Shown: piece by piece, positions 60,400 through 64,000 of the stretch | Position numbering within the stretch: position 1 is the first letter of the stretch | Layout of the letters: every line of letters begins with the position of its first letter | Assembly: GCA_002839335.1 (NCBI GenBank) | Contig: PGXU01000009.1 | Location: 1-64,000, forward strand | Source of the DNA: Spirochaetae bacterium HGW-Spirochaetae-4 | GTDB taxonomy: Bacteria; Spirochaetota; Spirochaetia; Sphaerochaetales; Sphaerochaetaceae | Direction of reading: 5' to 3' | Length of the DNA stretch: 64,000 nucleotides | The notes under the pieces: model-generated | Seen by the model: only the letters and a program-made list of their open reading frames with translations | The model's database searches: none | Told to the model about the DNA's origin: nothing | Position numbers and translations under genes: made by a program

Positions 60400-61473
60400 A
60401 TGATCACAGCGATATTGTTCGATATGGATGGAGTTCTCATCGACTCCGAGGAATACATCTCACAAGCGGCGATCGATTACTTCGATTCGATCGGAGTGGC
60501 AACGAAGCCCGAGGATTTCATTCCGTTCGTCGGTGCCGGTGAGAACCGGTATATCGGGGGAGTCGCCGAGAAGTATGGGGTCGACCTTGAAATCGAACAA
60601 GCGAAGCTCGATACCTACGACATATACGAACGCTTGATAACCGGTAAGGAAAGCGCACTTCCCGGCGTAGTGCGGTTCTTGACCAATGCCCATAAGGCTG
60701 GATTGCGCATGGCTGTGGCCACCAGCGCCGACAAGCGTAAGATGGAGATCAACCTAGCGGTCATGGGATTGGACCTTTCCTGGTTCAAGGTACTCATTAA
60801 CGGCAAGGATATCGAACGGAAGAAACCCTTTCCCGACATCTATCAGAAGGCCGCCGACGAACTTGGTGTCGAGAATAGCCAATGCATCGTATTCGAGGAT
60901 GCCACCAATGGTGTGCGTGCGGCAAAAGCCGCCGGCTCATTGTGTGGAGGAATCACCACCAGCTTCACCGATGTCCAATTGCGTGCGGAAGGTGCCGATT
61001 TCATTATCGATGGATTGGACGACTTCGAGGACTTTTCCACAATCGAGGAATTCAATCGCCTGCTGTTGCGCTTCAAGGCACGTGAGACAGCCTCACAGGT
61101 CCGTCTCAACGCATACGCCCCCTACTCGAAATTCCAGGTCGGAGCTGCCGTCGTGAGCGCTTCCAGCGGAACGATCTACCATGGCTGCAATGTGGAGAAC
61201 AGCAGCTATGGAGCTACTATTTGTGCGGAGCGGGGAGCCCTGATGGAAGCCGTCGCACAGGAGGGTGATTTCCGTATCGACATGGTGGTCGTGGTTTCCG
61301 ACGACAACCCCCCGGCTCCTCCGTGTGCGCTGTGCCTCCAAGTCTTGGCCGAATTTGCAGCCGACGATACGGTGGTGCACCTGTACGATACGAAAGGAAA
61401 CTCGGAGACGTACCGTTTCGACGAACTGTTGCCGCATCCCTTTATTTTTCCCACCCAGCGCGACCGTCGCTGA
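60400..61473 (+). CDS. HAD phosphatase / cytidine deaminase fusion
   Basis: 357 residues. Residues 1-~215 are a beta-phosphoglucomutase-like HAD: 'ILFDMDGVLIDSEEYI' (nucleophile Asp), 'MAVATSADKRKME', 'KKPFPDIYQKAADELGVENSQCIVFEDATNGVRAA'. Residues ~230-357 are a cytidine deaminase: 'YAPYSKFQVGAAVVSASSGTIYHGCNVENSSYGATICAERGAL' and 'PPAPPCALCLQVLAEF' (Cys-Ala-Glu and PCxxC zinc site). The two activities could convert a cytidine nucleotide to uridine in one protein. It follows the Fic gene by 41 bases. Confidence 0.9.
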   Translation: MITAILFDMDGVLIDSEEYISQAAIDYFDSIGVATKPEDFIPFVGAGENRYIGGVAEKYGVDLEIEQAKLDTYDIYERLITGKESALPGVVRFLTNAHKAGLRMAVATSADKRKMEINLAVMGLDLSWFKVLINGKDIERKKPFPDIYQKAADELGVENSQCIVFEDATNGVRAAKAAGSLCGGITTSFTDVQLRAEGADFIIDGLDDFEDFSTIEEFNRLLLRFKARETASQVRLNAYAPYSKFQVGAAVVSASSGTIYHGCNVENSSYGATICAERGALMEAVAQEGDFRIDMVVVVSDDNPPAPPCALCLQVLAEFAADDTVVHLYDTKGNSETYRFDELLPHPFIFPTQRDRR

Positions 61474-61480
61474 GTCGTGC

Positions 61481-61930
61481 TCAGCAGGTTCCACCCTCGA
61501 GGGACATGATCTTGTTGACCCGGGTCGCATGACGACCACCCTCGAAGGGACTGTCGATATAGGCGTCGAGCATCTCCAATACAGGTTCCTGATACTCGAT
61601 TCGTCCACCGAATGCAATAAAATTGGCATTGTTGTGGCTTTTGGCCATGCTGGCTGCGAACATGTTCTGTGGCAATGCACAACGGATTCCATCGATCTTG
61701 TTGGCTGAAATCGAGATTCCGATTCCCGTACCACAACATACGACGCCGAATTCGTACCCACCGGCAAGGTATTCACCGCAGGCTTGCGCCGCCATGTCGG
61801 GATAATCCACCGAATCTGCTGCATAGACGCCCAGATGATTGACTGTATACCCGCGGGCGATAAGATGCTCCACAATACTCTTCGATAGTTCCACTGCACC
61901 GTGATCGTTTGCCACCACTACTTTCTTCAT
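61481..61930 (-). CDS. rpiB: ribose-5-phosphate isomerase B
   Basis: 149 residues: 'VANDHGAVELSKSIVEHLIARGYTVNHLGVYAADSVDYPDMAAQACG' and the catalytic 'FGVVCCGTGIGISISANKIDGIRCAL' (Cys and GTGIG loop), with 'NNANFIAFGGRI'. Interconverts ribose-5-P and ribulose-5-P. Stops 8 bases from the converging HAD-deaminase gene. Confidence 0.95.
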   Translation of the reverse strand: MKKVVVANDHGAVELSKSIVEHLIARGYTVNHLGVYAADSVDYPDMAAQACGEYLAGGYEFGVVCCGTGIGISISANKIDGIRCALPQNMFAASMAKSHNNANFIAFGGRIEYQEPVLEMLDAYIDSPFEGGRHATRVNKIMSLEGGTC

Positions 61931-62093
61931 TGCGTTCCACTCCTTGACAAGTGCCCTATTGTTGTGGGAATTGGAGGAATGGTCAAGTATTCGGATACTA
62001 GTTCTGACTATTGCGACTCTTTGTCATATAACTCACTTTTCTGTTGCACCTTTACAGTAGTTTGGCTACGATTGCCGAAGGGGGCGTCTTGGC

Positions 62094-63731
62094 ATGCGAG
62101 AGATATATGTGACAGGTCATAGGAATCCGGACCTCGATTCGGTAAGTGCCGCTTGGTGCTATGCACGGTTGAAGAATATTGTCGATTCGGACAATACCTA
62201 TGTTCCCATCAGAATCGGGCATATGAACGACACCACCAAGGACCAGTTCCAGAAAGCCGGGGCCGAACCACCCCGATTCATCAGGGATGTGCGTGCCAAG
62301 GTTGGCGATGTCGTCATGACCGAATACTGGTCGCTCCATCCCGACGATCCGGTATACAGCCTGGTGACCATGATCAGCGATCGCCACTCGTCGGTCGTTC
62401 CACTGCTGGACGGAGAGAAGTTTACCGGCCTGTTGAGTCTCGATGAGATCACCGCCTTCTTCCTCAGGGAAAATGCAGGCGAACGTCCCCACTACCGTTT
62501 CCAGCCAGAGAATTTCAGCAAGGTCATACGGGGAGAATTCATCAAGAAAAACAAGCGGAAATGGTTCGATGCCTACATCATGACCGGGGCCATGGAGTTC
62601 GATGTCTATTGCAAACGCTTGAATGCACTGTTACCGGATTTGCCTGTATTGGTGGTAGGAAATAGAAAGCATCATCTAGAATATGCAGTGAAAAGTCAGT
62701 TTCCGGCTATCATTTTGACCGGTTTGGAGCCTGGTGAACCGATCGATGCCGATTTCTCCGCCTATAGGGGAATCGTCTACAAGTCGTATGAGGATACGGC
62801 GGAGACCATCCGCCTATTGCGCATGAGCCTCCCAGTTCGCCATCTGCTGGCTTCCGAACCGCCACGTGTCCAAGTCGACGACTTGTTCGACGATGCGAAA
62901 CGGATCCTGATGGAAACCGAATATCGTGGATTGCCGGTATTCGACGACCAGCGGTTCGTCGGCTTCGTGACCCGGCGGTGCTTCCTGGAACGACCCCGGC
63001 GCAAGGTCGTCATGGTAGACCACAATGAACTCAACCAGAGTGTCGAGGGCCTGGCCGAGGCCGATATCGTGGAGATCATCGACCACCATCGCCTGGATGC
63101 GGAGAAGACCCAACGGCCCATTTTCATCGCAGCGGAACCGGTGGGCAGTACGTGTACCATCGTCTACCACCAGTTTCTCCGTTGGAGTGTTCCGGTCGAC
63201 CCGCTTACCGCACGGATGCTGTTGGCGGGCATAATCAGCGACACGGTGATGCTGAAAAGCCCCACCACAACCAACCAGGATGTCACAGCAGTGAATGCCC
63301 TGTGCAAGATCGCCTCCATTCCGAATGTGAAACTGTTCGGCGAGCAGCTGTTCAGCGCCGCCTCGGTGTTGACCAAGGCCGACCCCAAGAAGGTGGTCGA
63401 GGGAGACTTCAAGGCCTACGCCGAGAATTCGGTCCGCTTCGGTATCGGACAGGTCGAAGTCACCACGTTGTCCCAAGTCGACGAGGTGAAGGAGAAATAT
63501 CTGGAGCAACTGGAGATTTCCAAACGGGACCATGGCCTCGACTGGGCCATGTTGCTGGTCACCGATGTGATAAAGGAGGAGAGTATTCTCCTTTCGACTC
63601 CGTATCCACGTCGTGAGAAGGCTTTGATCTATCCCTCGGAATCCCCGGGGAAGTACTTGCTCAAGGGAGTGCTATCACGTAAGAAGCAATTGCTGCCGGA
63701 GATCCTGCGGGTGCTGGAAGAGGGCCGATAG
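62094..63731 (+). CDS. Mn-dependent inorganic pyrophosphatase with CBS and DRTGG insert
   Basis: 545 residues, DHH family. 'VTGHRNPDLDSVSAAWCY' and 'EIIDHHRLD' are the DHH metal-site motifs. A CBS-type domain ('DPVYSLVTMISDRHSSVVPLLDGEKFTGLLSL') starts at ~70, a DRTGG-like part follows (~180-245), then a second CBS ('DLFDDAKRILMETEYRGLPVFDDQRFVGFVTR'). The C-terminal DHHA2 part ends '...LKGVLSRKKQLLPEILRVL'. In this subtype adenine nucleotides bound to CBS regulate PPi hydrolysis. The name ppaC is usual. Confidence 0.92.
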   Translation: MREIYVTGHRNPDLDSVSAAWCYARLKNIVDSDNTYVPIRIGHMNDTTKDQFQKAGAEPPRFIRDVRAKVGDVVMTEYWSLHPDDPVYSLVTMISDRHSSVVPLLDGEKFTGLLSLDEITAFFLRENAGERPHYRFQPENFSKVIRGEFIKKNKRKWFDAYIMTGAMEFDVYCKRLNALLPDLPVLVVGNRKHHLEYAVKSQFPAIILTGLEPGEPIDADFSAYRGIVYKSYEDTAETIRLLRMSLPVRHLLASEPPRVQVDDLFDDAKRILMETEYRGLPVFDDQRFVGFVTRRCFLERPRRKVVMVDHNELNQSVEGLAEADIVEIIDHHRLDAEKTQRPIFIAAEPVGSTCTIVYHQFLRWSVPVDPLTARMLLAGIISDTVMLKSPTTTNQDVTAVNALCKIASIPNVKLFGEQLFSAASVLTKADPKKVVEGDFKAYAENSVRFGIGQVEVTTLSQVDEVKEKYLEQLEISKRDHGLDWAMLLVTDVIKEESILLSTPYPRREKALIYPSESPGKYLLKGVLSRKKQLLPEILRVLEEGR

Positions 63732-63750
63732 GTCGTATAGGGTAGGGATT

Positions 63751-63999
63751 CTACAGTGAGCTGATGGAGACGATGGAAGGGATGGCCTTGATACTCTTGA
63801 CCACCTTCTTGAAATCCTCCTCGTTGGCGACTTCCATGGTGAAACTGCCAATGAGACGATCCTGTTCACCATCGTCCAACCTGCCTTCGATCAGATGTCC
63901 GCGATACTTGCGGATAGCCCCTTCGATTTCGGCGAACAGGTCCAGCGTGATCCTGCTCACGACACGGAAGCGGCGGGTGAGCCGGGGAGTGGCTGTCTC
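63751..63999 (-). CDS. Rel/SpoT-type (p)ppGpp synthetase/hydrolase, C-terminal ACT end (partial)
   Basis: The last ~82 residues of a gene entering from the right edge: '...TPRLTRRFRVVSRITLDLFA' then 'EIEGAIRKYRGHLIEGRLDD' and 'GSFTMEVANEEDFKKVVKSIKAIPSIVSI'. This is an ACT-domain ending like that of Rel/SpoT proteins. The catalytic part is outside the window, so the name rests on the tail alone. Confidence 0.65.
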   Translation of the reverse strand, partial: ETATPRLTRRFRVVSRITLDLFAEIEGAIRKYRGHLIEGRLDDGEQDRLIGSFTMEVANEEDFKKVVKSIKAIPSIVSISSL

Positions 64000-64000
64000 C

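Overview
The window looks like a chromosomal segment of an anaerobic spirochaete, most like Sphaerochaeta or a close relative. This rests on gene content (CBS/DRTGG-type Mn pyrophosphatase, RpiB, KamA-family aminomutase, YitT, many secreted or outer-membrane-like proteins) and not on a database search, so the genus is an inference. It has three parts: a GC-rich prophage (1 to about 28.1 kb), a more AT-rich and partly decayed island (about 28.1-47.3 kb), and core-type chromosome (47.8-64 kb).

Prophage. It is a tailed HK97-fold phage. Read leftward on the minus strand from about 13.8 kb, it carries an HNH nuclease, small terminase, SAM synthetase, ParB-methyltransferase fusion, a lysis cassette (holin-like proteins and overlapping spanins), DUF4314, an amidoligase, a gamma-glutamylcyclotransferase, large terminase, portal, ClpP-type protease, capsid, Ig-containing head fibre, connectors and the start of the tail tube. 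A block of accessory genes therefore sits between the two terminase subunits. At 13.9-16.5 kb two AT-rich lipoprotein cargo genes (morons) lie among whole and partial copies of a DUF1492 late-regulator gene. Further right are a SNF2 helicase, VRR-NUC nuclease, VirE primase-helicase and antirepressor (minus strand). A divergent plus-strand replication operon follows, with DUF2800, DUF2815 and a family A DNA polymerase interrupted by an in-frame intein of about 308 residues. No integrase, lysogeny repressor, endolysin or att site is visible; they may lie left of base 1.

Island. It holds a truncated beta-helix gene, two unrecognised proteins, an MpsC/DUF2294 protein, an unknown-DUF4914-adenylate kinase operon, a degenerate-HAD/TsaC fusion, asparaginase I (probable CTG start), a self-inhibited Fic protein, an RloA-like ATPase with a truncated RloB, HigB/HigA-IrrE, an IS3-family element with a -1 frameshift site, gene remnants, a YjzC-like peptide, a YbjQ-zinc-ribbon protein and a radC gene lacking its C-terminal catalytic domain.

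Core-type region. A compact operon encodes a KamA-type lysine 2,3-aminomutase, two ATP-grasp ligases and a GNAT acetyltransferase; a MATE exporter converges on it. This is the best candidate for an undescribed pathway, plausibly making a beta-lysine-containing amide. Next come a DUF1801 protein, tRNA-Arg(CCG), secreted proteins, a sugar nucleotidyltransferase, YitT, LOG, a flavodoxin, an outer-membrane-like protein, a VbhA-like/Fic fusion, a HAD-cytidine deaminase fusion, RpiB, the Mn pyrophosphatase and the 3' end of a Rel/SpoT gene.
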